A stretch of DNA of 63,426 nt from Clostridia bacterium (GTDB taxonomy: Bacteria; Bacillota; Clostridia; Christensenellales; UBA1242), in assembly GCA_022793335.1 (NCBI GenBank), contig JAAWCQ010000001.1, positions 1-63,426 of the forward strand. The letters run 5' to 3'. A program made the position numbers and the translations under genes. Position 1 is the stretch's first letter. Every line of letters starts with the position of its first letter. The notes beneath the pieces are model-generated. The model saw nothing but the letters and a program-made list of their open reading frames with translations. It searched no databases and was not told where the DNA came from. Positions 52,821-60,849 of this stretch are shown here, piece by piece.

Positions 52821-54506
52821 TTAAATTTCATTTTCTGTGTCTATTTGTGTTGATGAAATTCTTTCTTTAATTTCTTTTACATTTTGAAAGCAGTTTATTA
52901 AGAGATTTGTTGCATTGCTGAAATTTGGGTTTGTTTCAATTGAAAACATATCAATTTCAGTTTGCCCTGTTTTTTCTTTCAATTCTTGAGAGGCACTTTC
53001 TATAGAATAAACCTTTGCGAGATTTAAGAAAGTATCAACTGCTTTTGAAAGAGCATTAAAGTTGTCTAAACCAATTTTTTCAGCGAAAGACATTGGATTT
53101 TCGCTCATGCGGCTGTCAATTATTTCATTTAAGTTTTCTTCAATAAAGTCTTCAATAAGGGGAAATGCTTTTGAGTAGGTTGAGTTTATTAAAGTCTTAT
53201 GACCTATTTTAAAATCATCATTTTCCATAAGTTTAAGCACTTTCAAAGAAAGATAGTCGTTTATGGTTTCGTTTAATAATAGGCAATTGTTTGAGCTTGC
53301 CGCACCTCTTCCAAGAGGGGTGTTGTTTATGTCAAAACCAGTCTTTTGATAAAAGATGGCATTTTTAAGTGAATAGTCTGACTCTATTATATGGTTCATT
53401 TCATGAATGATATTTGAGTCGTAAAGATTGAAGAAACTTCCGCAAACGCAGATGTTTCTTGTTTTTTCAAGATCGCTGTAAGACAGTCCTGGAAATATAA
53501 AGGCTGCTGAACGCTGACCAATAGATGGAGTATTGCTAAATTCGCTTATTCTTTGTAATATATCATCTTGAAAAACAAACTCTTCGTCATAGAGTGGTTG
53601 GGTGTTTTTAATGCGGTCACATAAAATAGGGGTGAGTTTTATATCTTTTTCTGATTTCAAAGCATTAAGATTTCTTTTAAATTCACGACCAAAGAGTTTG
53701 TTTTTAAAATTTTTGTCTTGAAGATAATCATAGAAGCTTTTATTATCTGAGAAATCGTCATTTGATAATTTATCCACGACTTTGAAAAAATCTAAAAGCG
53801 CGTCTCGCTCTTGAGAAGAAAAGTATTCTTGATTGGTCTTAATTGCTTTGTGGTAAGCTGGAAGAAAAGGCAAGAGTAAACTCTCATTTTCCTCGTTGTC
53901 TGGAATAGCAAATTGACTTACAATGTTTTTGTAAAGCATTCGTGTCAAGTCCAAATTATATGAATTTTCTATGCGGTTGACTGAAAAATCATCAAGCGGA
54001 AGAGCAAGAAATTTTTCTTGTTCATTTTCAAGATATTCCAAATCTTTTTTGACTTCTTTATGATAGAAATCATTTATGTCAGCTAAGAAATTGCAAAGGT
54101 CTTTTTCATAGCCTTTTTGCAGGGCTGTTTTTAGTTGATATGAGTTGACAGCTACAAAATGCTTTAAAAAGTTTTTTACATTTTCGATTTCTGTTTCGTC
54201 AATATTTTTTTGCCACACATCCAACTGGTCAAGTTGTGGTTTTGTAAGGCTTGAAAAGTTGATAATTGATTTTTGTTTGAATTTGCTTAGCAGATTAAAT
54301 CTTAATTCTTCAAAGTGGTTTTCAATATCTTTTATTCTGTTTGTAAAATACTGGTCAACAAAAACGAATATGGTGTCATTTAAGCGGGTGGTGATACGCT
54401 CGCGATACTTTTCGCCATAAACTTTAACAAAATATTCAATTACCGAAGGCAGTTTATTTTCAATCGGATTATTAAGATTGACGCCTTCGAGACCGTGTTT
54501 TAGCAT
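52821..54506 (-). CDS. HExxH putative metallopeptidase (paralog 2)
   Basis: A 561-residue cytoplasmic-looking protein with IIHEMNHIIESD near residue 364 and LNETINDYLSLK near 409, matching the zinc-site pattern of paralog 1. The N-terminal 35 residues (MLKHGLEGVNLNNPIENKLP, then EYFVKVYGEKYRERI) are almost the same in both. The long middle (60-330) is helical and more divergent. It overlaps the small upstream gene by seven bases, and 33 bases separate it from paralog 1. Confidence 0.7.
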   Translation of the reverse strand: MLKHGLEGVNLNNPIENKLPSVIEYFVKVYGEKYRERITTRLNDTIFVFVDQYFTNRIKDIENHFEELRFNLLSKFKQKSIINFSSLTKPQLDQLDVWQKNIDETEIENVKNFLKHFVAVNSYQLKTALQKGYEKDLCNFLADINDFYHKEVKKDLEYLENEQEKFLALPLDDFSVNRIENSYNLDLTRMLYKNIVSQFAIPDNEENESLLLPFLPAYHKAIKTNQEYFSSQERDALLDFFKVVDKLSNDDFSDNKSFYDYLQDKNFKNKLFGREFKRNLNALKSEKDIKLTPILCDRIKNTQPLYDEEFVFQDDILQRISEFSNTPSIGQRSAAFIFPGLSYSDLEKTRNICVCGSFFNLYDSNIIHEMNHIIESDYSLKNAIFYQKTGFDINNTPLGRGAASSNNCLLLNETINDYLSLKVLKLMENDDFKIGHKTLINSTYSKAFPLIEDFIEENLNEIIDSRMSENPMSFAEKIGLDNFNALSKAVDTFLNLAKVYSIESASQELKEKTGQTEIDMFSIETNPNFSNATNLLINCFQNVKEIKERISSTQIDTENEI

Positions 54507-54805
54507 ATATTTGCACTTCTGAGAAGATTGATGAAATCACGATAGTTTCTTGGAAACTTGTTTCTGCCTTCATAAAGATAGGTTTTTCCATCTTTTTCAA
54601 TTTTTACAGAATATTCTTCGCCGTCAATGATAAAGTCATTTACCATTCTCTCTTCCCATGAAGAAACAATGGTGAGAAGTCGGCTTGCAAATGGTGCAAC
54701 TTCCAATTGAATTGGTTTGCCGCCAAGCATTGCTTCATTTTTTTCATCATTAAGAGTAAGATATACCTGCTGGCTTAAGTTTCTGATAGTTACTGTTATT
54801 TTCAT
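54500..54805 (-). CDS. Hypothetical protein, first gene of the HExxH operon
   Basis: A 101-residue soluble protein, largely beta (ITVTIRNLSQQVYLTLNDEK, FIIDGEEYSVKIEKDGKTYL) with a short helical end. It has an AGGAGA-type site and overlaps the start of paralog 2. It could be a substrate, inhibitor or regulator of the zinc proteins, but nothing in the sequence decides this. Confidence 0.65.
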   Translation of the reverse strand: MKITVTIRNLSQQVYLTLNDEKNEAMLGGKPIQLEVAPFASRLLTIVSSWEERMVNDFIIDGEEYSVKIEKDGKTYLYEGRNKFPRNYRDFINLLRSANIC

Positions 54806-54960
54806 TTTATCTCCTTTACCTTTTTCTAGTATATCAAATAATATATTAAAAGTAAAGGTTTATTTATTTAAAAGACGACTTGCTTTTTTGTTTTTTGCTG
54901 ATACGTTTTTATAATAAAGAGCTTTTAAAAATTGAGTTTATTTTATTTTTCTTTAAAAGT

Positions 54961-54998
54961 TTGATTTCTTGTGTGAAATTGTTTAAAATAGGGCTATG
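54961..54998 (+). promoter_or_regulatory. tlyA promoter with transcript start on the ATG
   Basis: TTGATT (54961-54966), 17 bases, TAAAAT (54984-54989), then six bases to the ATG. The predicted first base of the mRNA is the A of ATG, so the mRNA would be leaderless. Confidence 0.65.
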
Positions 54999-55772
54999 AA
55001 TAAACGAATTGATATATTTGTGGCTGAGAAAATCGGCATTTCAAGAAATAAAGCAAAGGCATTGATTGATGAAGGGCTTGTTAAAGTGGACGGGGTTTTT
55101 GTTGACAAACCTTCTTTTGTTGTTCATGACGAGGCGAATGTTGAAATTCTTCCGCACAAGACCTATGTATCAAGGGGTGCGTTTAAACTTTTGGGTGTTA
55201 TAGAAAAATTCAAACTTAATTTTGATGATATTATCGTGACTGATATTGGTGCTTCAACGGGTGGCTTTACACAGGTGGCACTTGAAAATGGCGCAAGGAA
55301 AGTTTATGCGGTGGATGTAGGAAAGGGAGAGCTTGACAAAACTCTTGTAGCGGATGAGAGGGTTGTTAATTTGGAAGGAATGGATGTTCGAGCCTTAAAT
55401 TATGAGGAGGTTGAAGGCACGCAGCTTGTTATTGGAGACCTTTCGTTCATCTCGCTTAAGCATATTTTTCCAAAGCTTAATCAGCTTTTTGGTAAGGTGG
55501 AATGTGTGCTTCTTTTTAAGCCTCAGTTTGAATGCGGCAGGACGATTGCAAATAAATATAGGGGTGTAATTAAAGATAAGAAAGTGCATGAGAAGCTGTT
55601 GCTTGAAATGGCGGAAGAGATTGAATTGTACGACTGGGTTTTGTCAGATTTGACCTTTTCGTCTATTAAAGGTGGAAGCGGCAACATTGAATATCTGCTG
55701 CATTTAAATGGTAAAAGGGTTGAAAGATTTGATATAAAAGAGGTGGTCAGTCAAGCTTTTAAAACACTTTGA
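54996..55772 (+). CDS. tlyA: TlyA family rRNA methyltransferase
   Basis: The 258-residue protein has an N-terminal S4 RNA-binding domain (RIDIFVAEKIGISRNKAKAL in overlapping parts, residues 3-60) and an FtsJ-type SAM domain: DIGASTGGFTQ near 84, YAVDVGKGELD near 104, GDLSFISLKH near 148. TlyA 2'-O-methylates rRNA and was once called a hemolysin. No Shine-Dalgarno site, consistent with a leaderless message. Confidence 0.95.
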   Translation: MNKRIDIFVAEKIGISRNKAKALIDEGLVKVDGVFVDKPSFVVHDEANVEILPHKTYVSRGAFKLLGVIEKFKLNFDDIIVTDIGASTGGFTQVALENGARKVYAVDVGKGELDKTLVADERVVNLEGMDVRALNYEEVEGTQLVIGDLSFISLKHIFPKLNQLFGKVECVLLFKPQFECGRTIANKYRGVIKDKKVHEKLLLEMAEEIELYDWVLSDLTFSSIKGGSGNIEYLLHLNGKRVERFDIKEVVSQAFKTL

Positions 55773-55821
55773 CAAATGCGTTTAAGGATGATAATTATTT
55801 AAAAACGATATAAAAATCAAT

Positions 55822-55858
55822 AAAAAACACGGAATTTAAGCTTTTTCCGTGATTTTTA
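55822..55858. terminator. Bidirectional terminator between tlyA and the coat-like gene
   Basis: CACGGAA pairs with TTCCGTG across ten bases, within A and T runs. Confidence 0.8.
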
Positions 55859-55882
55859 ATGTTTTTTTTAAAAATTTTAATT

Positions 55883-56542
55883 TTAGACCCTGGTTGTTGA
55901 TGCTGCTGTTGGATACAATGGCAGGTCGTCAAGAGCTGGGCAAACTCTACCGCTTTGGCAGGCTTGACAAGGTGGTATTACTGGATAGCCATAAGATGGA
56001 ACCAATAAGTCAACAACTGCAGTTACCTTTATTAAAATTTGAATGCAACCAGTTACGGTAAATGTATTCTCGCTTGTGAAGGTGCCGATTTGGCTTGAGA
56101 AAATTGCATTTACTTTGATGTCGACTGGAGAAAGTGATGGCTGTGGAACAAACAGCATGCTGCATTTTTGCACGGTGATGCTTGAGCTTGCTGTGCCAAT
56201 TACGCCATTCGCATCTCTGTAAGTCACAGTCACTGGAATGGTGATTGTCATTGACACATTTGCATAGTTTGGTGAATTGTCAATTCTGTCTATTACAATG
56301 TCTGACACTGTTGGTGGATTTCCAACCTGATTTTCTGCTGAAATGTATGTCAGCGGAAGGGCAGGGTTTTCTGGATTGAAACCACTTAATGTAAGCACTA
56401 TTCCCGTTTCAGTGGTTTGAGAAACGCAGGCATCGAAGACCTTGGTTGTCTCAATAAGTACTTTTTCACAAATCCCAGTCACAGGGTTGGTTGTCATTGG
56501 TCCCGGTCTGTTGGGATTTGTATTATTTATATAAAATGACAT
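55883..56542 (-). CDS. Putative spore-coat-like structural protein
   Basis: A 219-residue protein without signal peptide or membrane segment, rich in Thr/Val/Pro with spaced Cys (GICEKVLIETTKVFDACVSQ, VQKCSMLF, GCIQILIK, PPCQACQSGRVCP). It resembles a clostridial family of beta-rich, Cys-containing proteins that includes spore-associated members; I base this on general pattern, not a motif with known function. It is a single gene with a GGAGG site. Confidence 0.5.
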   Translation of the reverse strand: MSFYINNTNPNRPGPMTTNPVTGICEKVLIETTKVFDACVSQTTETGIVLTLSGFNPENPALPLTYISAENQVGNPPTVSDIVIDRIDNSPNYANVSMTITIPVTVTYRDANGVIGTASSSITVQKCSMLFVPQPSLSPVDIKVNAIFSSQIGTFTSENTFTVTGCIQILIKVTAVVDLLVPSYGYPVIPPCQACQSGRVCPALDDLPLYPTAASTTRV

Positions 56543-56771
56543 TTAAACCTCCTCATTTTACAGTGCATAAGAAAAAAATCTTGTGCATACAATCATATAT
56601 ATGTTGAAGTGGTTGCATTTTGTGCAATTTTTCTGGTGGCAAAATAAACTTATCTATTTTGATTTTTTTTAAGGCTTTATCTAAATTTATGTTTGTTTGC
56701 TTTGCCGCTTGACTTATTATTTATATTTTGTTAATATAATCAAGTTTTAAACACAAATTTTAGGAGTGATT

Positions 56772-57867
56772 ATGATTTTAGATAATGTGAAGATAAGAAT
56801 GGGGCAAATGCGCGAAGAAATTGATTTTATAAAGGAGTGTCTTTGACAAGGGTGACATCAAAAGTCAGCTGAATGTTTTGCAACAGCAGCAGGCGGAAGA
56901 AGGTTTTTATCTTGACCAAGCGAAAGTTTTGGAAGTGGGCAAAAAAATCAAGCATATTGAAGGAAAGCTTAATTTGATGAATATGCTTGAAATGCTTTAT
57001 GAAGATTGCAATGCCTATGTAGAGCTTATTGAAGAAAGTCACGACCAAACGCTTGAGAGCGAGGTTGAAGACAGTTTGCATAAGCTTGAAGAAGAGGTCG
57101 AAAAGGCGAAAATTCAAACACTGCTTAAAGGTAAGTATGACAGCGGCGATGCAATTATCACCATTCATGCTGGCGCGGGCGGAACGGAAGCTCAAGACTG
57201 GGCGGATATGCTTTATAGAATGTATAAAATGTATTGCGATAAAGCTGGCTTTAAAATGCTTGTGCTGGATGTATTAAACGGTGATGAGGCAGGCCTTAAA
57301 TCAATTACTTTTGAGGTGAGCGGAGACAATGCTTATGGCTTTTTAAAGGCAGAAAAGGGCGTTCATAGATTGGTGAGAATTTCGCCTTTTGACTCAAACG
57401 CAAGAAGGCATACATCATTTGCAAGTGTGGAAGTTATGCCTAAAATGGATGAAAGTCCAAATATAGAAATACGCTCAGAAGACCTTAAAGTTGATACCTA
57501 TCGTTCTTCAGGTGCTGGCGGTCAAAATGTCAACAAAACAGAAAGTGCAATCAGAATTACACATATTCCAAGCGGAATTGTTGTTTCTTGTCAGGTGGAA
57601 CGTTCCCAGCTTCAAAATCGTGAAAAGGCAATGCAAATGCTTTATTCAAAGCTTGCCGAAAAGGAAGAGCGGGAAGAGCTTGAAAAGCTTGCTGCCATTC
57701 GTGGCGAGGTGAAGAAGATTGAATGGGGAAGTCAAATACGAAGCTATGTGTTTTGTCCTTATACACTGGTTAAAGACCACCGTACTGGCTATGAAGACAG
57801 CAATGTGCAGTCTGTTATGGACGGACAAATTCAAGAGTTTATCAATGAATATTTGAAGAAAATTTAA
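56772..57867 (+). CDS. prfB: Peptide chain release factor 2 with programmed +1 frameshift
   Basis: The first 24 codons (56772-56843) end at CTT-TGA; translation must skip the T at 56844 and continue with GAC at 56845. An AGGAG site lies three bases before CTT, exactly as in the classical prfB frameshift signal. The fused product is 364 residues, with SPF near 203 (stop-codon recognition of RF2) and GGQ near 250 in SGAGGQNVNKTES. RF2 ends translation at UGA and UAA; low RF2 favours the shift, making this an autoregulated gene. Confidence 0.97.
56830..56847 (+). promoter_or_regulatory. prfB recoding site
   Basis: AAAGGAG, a three-base spacer, then CTT TGA C. The internal Shine-Dalgarno-like site and slippery CTT drive the +1 shift at the in-frame TGA. 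Confidence 0.95.
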
Positions 57868-57878
57868 TAATTTAATGC

Positions 57879-57902
57879 AAAATGCCGTAAATTCGGCATT
57901 TT
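57879..57902 (+). terminator. Intrinsic terminator after prfB
   Basis: AAAATGCCG pairs with CGGCATTTT over six bases. Confidence 0.8.
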
Positions 57903-58036
57903 ATAATAAAAAACAGTGTTTTTTGTGATATTTTCTTAAATTATCTCTGTTTTTTGATAAAAATAAAAGCTGAAAAAGAAAAGAAACAAATTTTATTAAA
58001 TTGTTCATTTCTCTTTTTTTTTATTTTAAAAAGGTG

Positions 58037-58051
58037 TATAATAATTGCATG
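58037..58051 (+). promoter_or_regulatory. -10 element placing the tsaD transcript start on its ATG
   Basis: TATAAT (58037-58042) is followed by six bases and the ATG at 58049. No Shine-Dalgarno site lies between. Confidence 0.5.
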
Positions 58052-59125
58052 AGTTATCAAATTAAAGCAAAAGAAAAGTTTGAAAAATTAAGAAATCAAG
58101 AGGATGTTTTAATTCTTTCCATTGAATCATCATGTGATGAAACGAGCATAGCTGTGGTCAAAAATGGAAGGGAAGTTTTGTCAAATATTATTGCCACACA
58201 AATTGAAATTCACAGAAGATTTGGCGGGGTTGTTCCAGAAGTTGCCTCACGCAATCATATTATGGCAATATCAAGTGTATATCAAGAAGCGCTGGACAAG
58301 GCTGGGGTGAAAGACTCAGATATTGATGCAATTGCAGTCACTTATGGTGCAGGGCTTATGGGGGCACTTTTAGTGGGGGTAAACTTTGCAAAAGGGCTTG
58401 CCTACAGCTTGGGTATTCCGCTTATTGCTGTCAGCCATGTGCATGGGCATATTGCGGCAAACTATATCTCTCACAATGCTCTTAAGCCACCTTTTATTTG
58501 TCTTATGGTCAGCGGTGGTCATACAGCACTATTGAAGGTGGAAGATTACAACAAATTCTCAATGCTTGGCACTACGCTTGATGACGCAGTTGGCGAAGCT
58601 TTTGATAAGGTTGCAAGGGTGATTGGGCTTCCTTATCCTGGTGGACCAGAGATTGACAAACTTGCAAAGAGTGGTGAAATTAAATTTAAGTTTAACCTTT
58701 CAAGCAGTCTTAAAAATACCTTCAACTTTTCTTTTAGTGGAATTAAGACAGAGGTGGTAAACCTTGTGCACAACAAAGCTCAAAAAGGTGAGGAATTAAA
58801 TCATGCTGACCTTGCATGTTCTTTTCAAGAGTCGGTCACAAAAGAGCTTGCTGAAAAAGCTGTTAAGGCATGCAAACAGAGCAATTTAAACAAGCTTGTT
58901 GTGGCCGGCGGGGTTGGTGCAAACTCACGCTTAAAGGAAAGACTTGCTTCTTTATGTCAAGATAATGAAATTGAATTTTTCAGTCCTGCCCTTAAGTATT
59001 GCACTGACAATGGCGCAATGATTGGCTCTATGGCTTATTATATGCTTAAAGACGGGTTGGGACTTGCCCAGCTTAATTTGACAGCTAAACCAAATGTTGA
59101 ATTTAGAGGCTCGGAAAATAGTTAA
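58049..59125 (+). CDS. tsaD: tRNA threonylcarbamoyladenosine transferase TsaD
   Basis: The 358-residue protein carries ILSIESSCDETSIAVV near 28, the metal-binding HVHGH near 130, MVSGGHTALL near 150 and a C-terminal VVAGGVGANSRLKERL near 283 of the ASKHA fold. With TsaB and TsaE it makes t6A37 in tRNAs reading ANN codons. The ATG at 58049 is chosen from the -10 position and family alignment; the frame is open farther upstream but through promoter sequence. Confidence 0.95.
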   Translation: MSYQIKAKEKFEKLRNQEDVLILSIESSCDETSIAVVKNGREVLSNIIATQIEIHRRFGGVVPEVASRNHIMAISSVYQEALDKAGVKDSDIDAIAVTYGAGLMGALLVGVNFAKGLAYSLGIPLIAVSHVHGHIAANYISHNALKPPFICLMVSGGHTALLKVEDYNKFSMLGTTLDDAVGEAFDKVARVIGLPYPGGPEIDKLAKSGEIKFKFNLSSSLKNTFNFSFSGIKTEVVNLVHNKAQKGEELNHADLACSFQESVTKELAEKAVKACKQSNLNKLVVAGGVGANSRLKERLASLCQDNEIEFFSPALKYCTDNGAMIGSMAYYMLKDGLGLAQLNLTAKPNVEFRGSENS

Positions 59126-59446
59126 TAGAAAATAAATTTTTGTTTTCTTTTTCACTTTCAGTTTTATTTAATACTTTTCATTTTAGAGGCAAAGATTACA
59201 GACAGAAAAAACAAAATAAATAAAAAGCTTTTAGATTAAAAAGCAAAGAATAGTTGAAATTGAAAATAAAAAGAAGTTTAAAAAAAACTAAAAATATTGT
59301 TTTATCAGCTAAAAAAAACAAGAAAAATTTAAAAAAAGAAACTTTCGAAAAAATAGAAAATATCAAATAGAGACCATTTATTAGAAAAATAGATACTATC
59401 GAATAGAAAAATAGAGACTATCAAATTGTGATTATTGGAGGAAATT
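59126..59446. other. Gene-free A-rich spacer
   Basis: 321 bases, strongly A-rich on the plus strand, with a degenerate repeat near its end. No clear terminator for tsaD: a GCTTTT/AAAAGC hairpin at 59227-59244 lacks a T run. Confidence 0.6.
59360..59427. repeat. Degenerate tandem repeat near the U32 peptidase gene
   Basis: About three units related to tatcgaatagaaaaatag, each starting TATC(A/G)AAT and containing AATAGA, occupy the leader of the peptidase gene. Confidence 0.6.
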
Positions 59447-60640
59447 ATGGAGCTTCTTGCACCTGCAGGAAATTTTGAGAAACTTAAGACCGCTGTTCAT
59501 TTTGGGGCAGATGGAGTTTATTTTGCCGGAAAGTCACTTGGACTTCGTGCTTTTGCTGGCAATTTTTCTGAAGAAGAAATTGTTGAGGCAATGCAGTTTC
59601 TTCACAGTCGTGGCAAAGTTGGATATATTACTTTAAATATCGTTGCAAAAGATGGGGACTTTGAGGGCATTGATGAATATCTCAAACTTTTGGAAAGGGC
59701 TGAGGTTGACGGCGTGATTGTATCTGATGTTGGCTTGATTTATTATATAAGAAAAAACTTTCCAAAGCTTAATGTTCATGTTTCCACACAGGCAAATGTA
59801 AACAATTCTCAATCGGCTAAGTTTTATGCTGATATGGGGGTTGTCAGAATAGTGCTTGCAAGAGAGCTTAATTTGGAAGAAATCAAAAATATTCATGAGA
59901 AAAATCCAAATATTGAAATTGAGACCTTTGTCCATGGGGCTATGTGCATTTCTTATTCTGGGCGCTGCTTGCTTTCAAATTATCTTACTGGCCGTGATAG
60001 CAATCGTGGAGCCTGTGTTCAAGCATGCAGATGGAAATATTTTATAAGAGAAGAAAATCGTGAGGATGAATATGAGGTTGAGGAAGATGAACGCGGTACT
60101 TATATTTTAAACTCAAAAGATATGTGTCTTATTGACCACATAGACAAACTCAAAGCTGCTGGCATTGCAAGTTTGAAAATTGAAGGCAGAATGAAAAGTG
60201 ACTATTATGTTGCAAGTGTTGTCAATGCTTATCGTAGGGCCTTGGACGGCTTTGATGATTTTGATGTATTGCATGAAGAGCTTGAAAAGACAAGCCATAG
60301 AAGATATACAACAGGTTTTTATTTCGGTGCTGATGATAAGGAATACTTAAAAGACTCAATGCCTGTTCAAACTGCGGTGTTTATTGCAAAGGTGGTTGAG
60401 GATGCAAAAGACGGGATTGTCAAAGTGGAAATGCGAAACCGTTTTAAAGTGGGGGATGAGCTTCAAGTGCTAAGCCCTGATGATAATTTCTTAAAGACTA
60501 TCAAAATTTCAAAGATTATAAATGAGAAAGGTGAAATTATTGACGACGCAAAACGCGTTCAAGAAATTGTTCAAATCAATTGTCCTTACAATTTAAAAAA
60601 AGGTGATATATTACGCTCTGACAAAAGCAAAGAGGAATAA
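59447..60640 (+). CDS. U32 family peptidase / tRNA hydroxylation-type protein
   Basis: A 397-residue protein with the U32 signature: ELLAPAGNFEKLKTAVHFGA at the start, HVSTQANVNNSQSAKFY near 109, and EIETFVHGAMCISYSGRCLLSNY near 163, followed by the GACVQACRW Cys group (four conserved Cys). U32 proteins include collagenase-like peptidases and the TrhP/RlhA group that modify RNA; members with this Cys set and length are now often tied to tRNA hydroxylation. The ATG at 59447 has a strong TGGAGG site. Confidence 0.92.
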   Translation: MELLAPAGNFEKLKTAVHFGADGVYFAGKSLGLRAFAGNFSEEEIVEAMQFLHSRGKVGYITLNIVAKDGDFEGIDEYLKLLERAEVDGVIVSDVGLIYYIRKNFPKLNVHVSTQANVNNSQSAKFYADMGVVRIVLARELNLEEIKNIHEKNPNIEIETFVHGAMCISYSGRCLLSNYLTGRDSNRGACVQACRWKYFIREENREDEYEVEEDERGTYILNSKDMCLIDHIDKLKAAGIASLKIEGRMKSDYYVASVVNAYRRALDGFDDFDVLHEELEKTSHRRYTTGFYFGADDKEYLKDSMPVQTAVFIAKVVEDAKDGIVKVEMRNRFKVGDELQVLSPDDNFLKTIKISKIINEKGEIIDDAKRVQEIVQINCPYNLKKGDILRSDKSKEE

Positions 60641-60669
60641 AAAAAGACTGCTTAAATGCAGTCTTTTTT
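60641..60669 (+). terminator. Intrinsic terminator after the U32 gene
   Basis: AAGACTGC and GCAGTCTT pair over six bases with T run. Confidence 0.85.
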
Positions 60670-60674
60670 GCTTG

Positions 60675-60690
60675 TAAAAATGCAACCGCT
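60675..60690. repeat. 16-bp phrase shared with 33124-33139
   Basis: Identical to the phrase upstream of the 33374 poly-G promoter; here it is 61 bases before the -35. Confidence 0.6.
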
Positions 60691-60751
60691 CCGCCTGTTT
60701 TTTAGTTTGAGAAATATTTTTTTAAATTTTTGTAAAATATTGCAAATTAAG

Positions 60752-60779
60752 TTGACAATTATTCGGGGGGGGGTAAAAT
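60752..60779 (+). promoter_or_regulatory. Promoter with G9 tract in its spacer (gene 60850)
   Basis: TTGACA (60752-60757) and TAAAAT (60774-60779) flank a 16-base spacer ending in nine G (60765-60773). The predicted leader is about 64 bases. Confidence 0.8.
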
Positions 60780-60849
60780 TGAAGTATAAATAATATAATA
60801 ATTATATAACGAAAATATTCTTACTCGCAAAACGAAAAGGAGGGAATAT

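Noticed and set aside
56772-56846. prfB as a frameshifted pseudogene
   Set aside because: The CTT TGA C site with AGGAG three bases upstream is the standard programmed frameshift.
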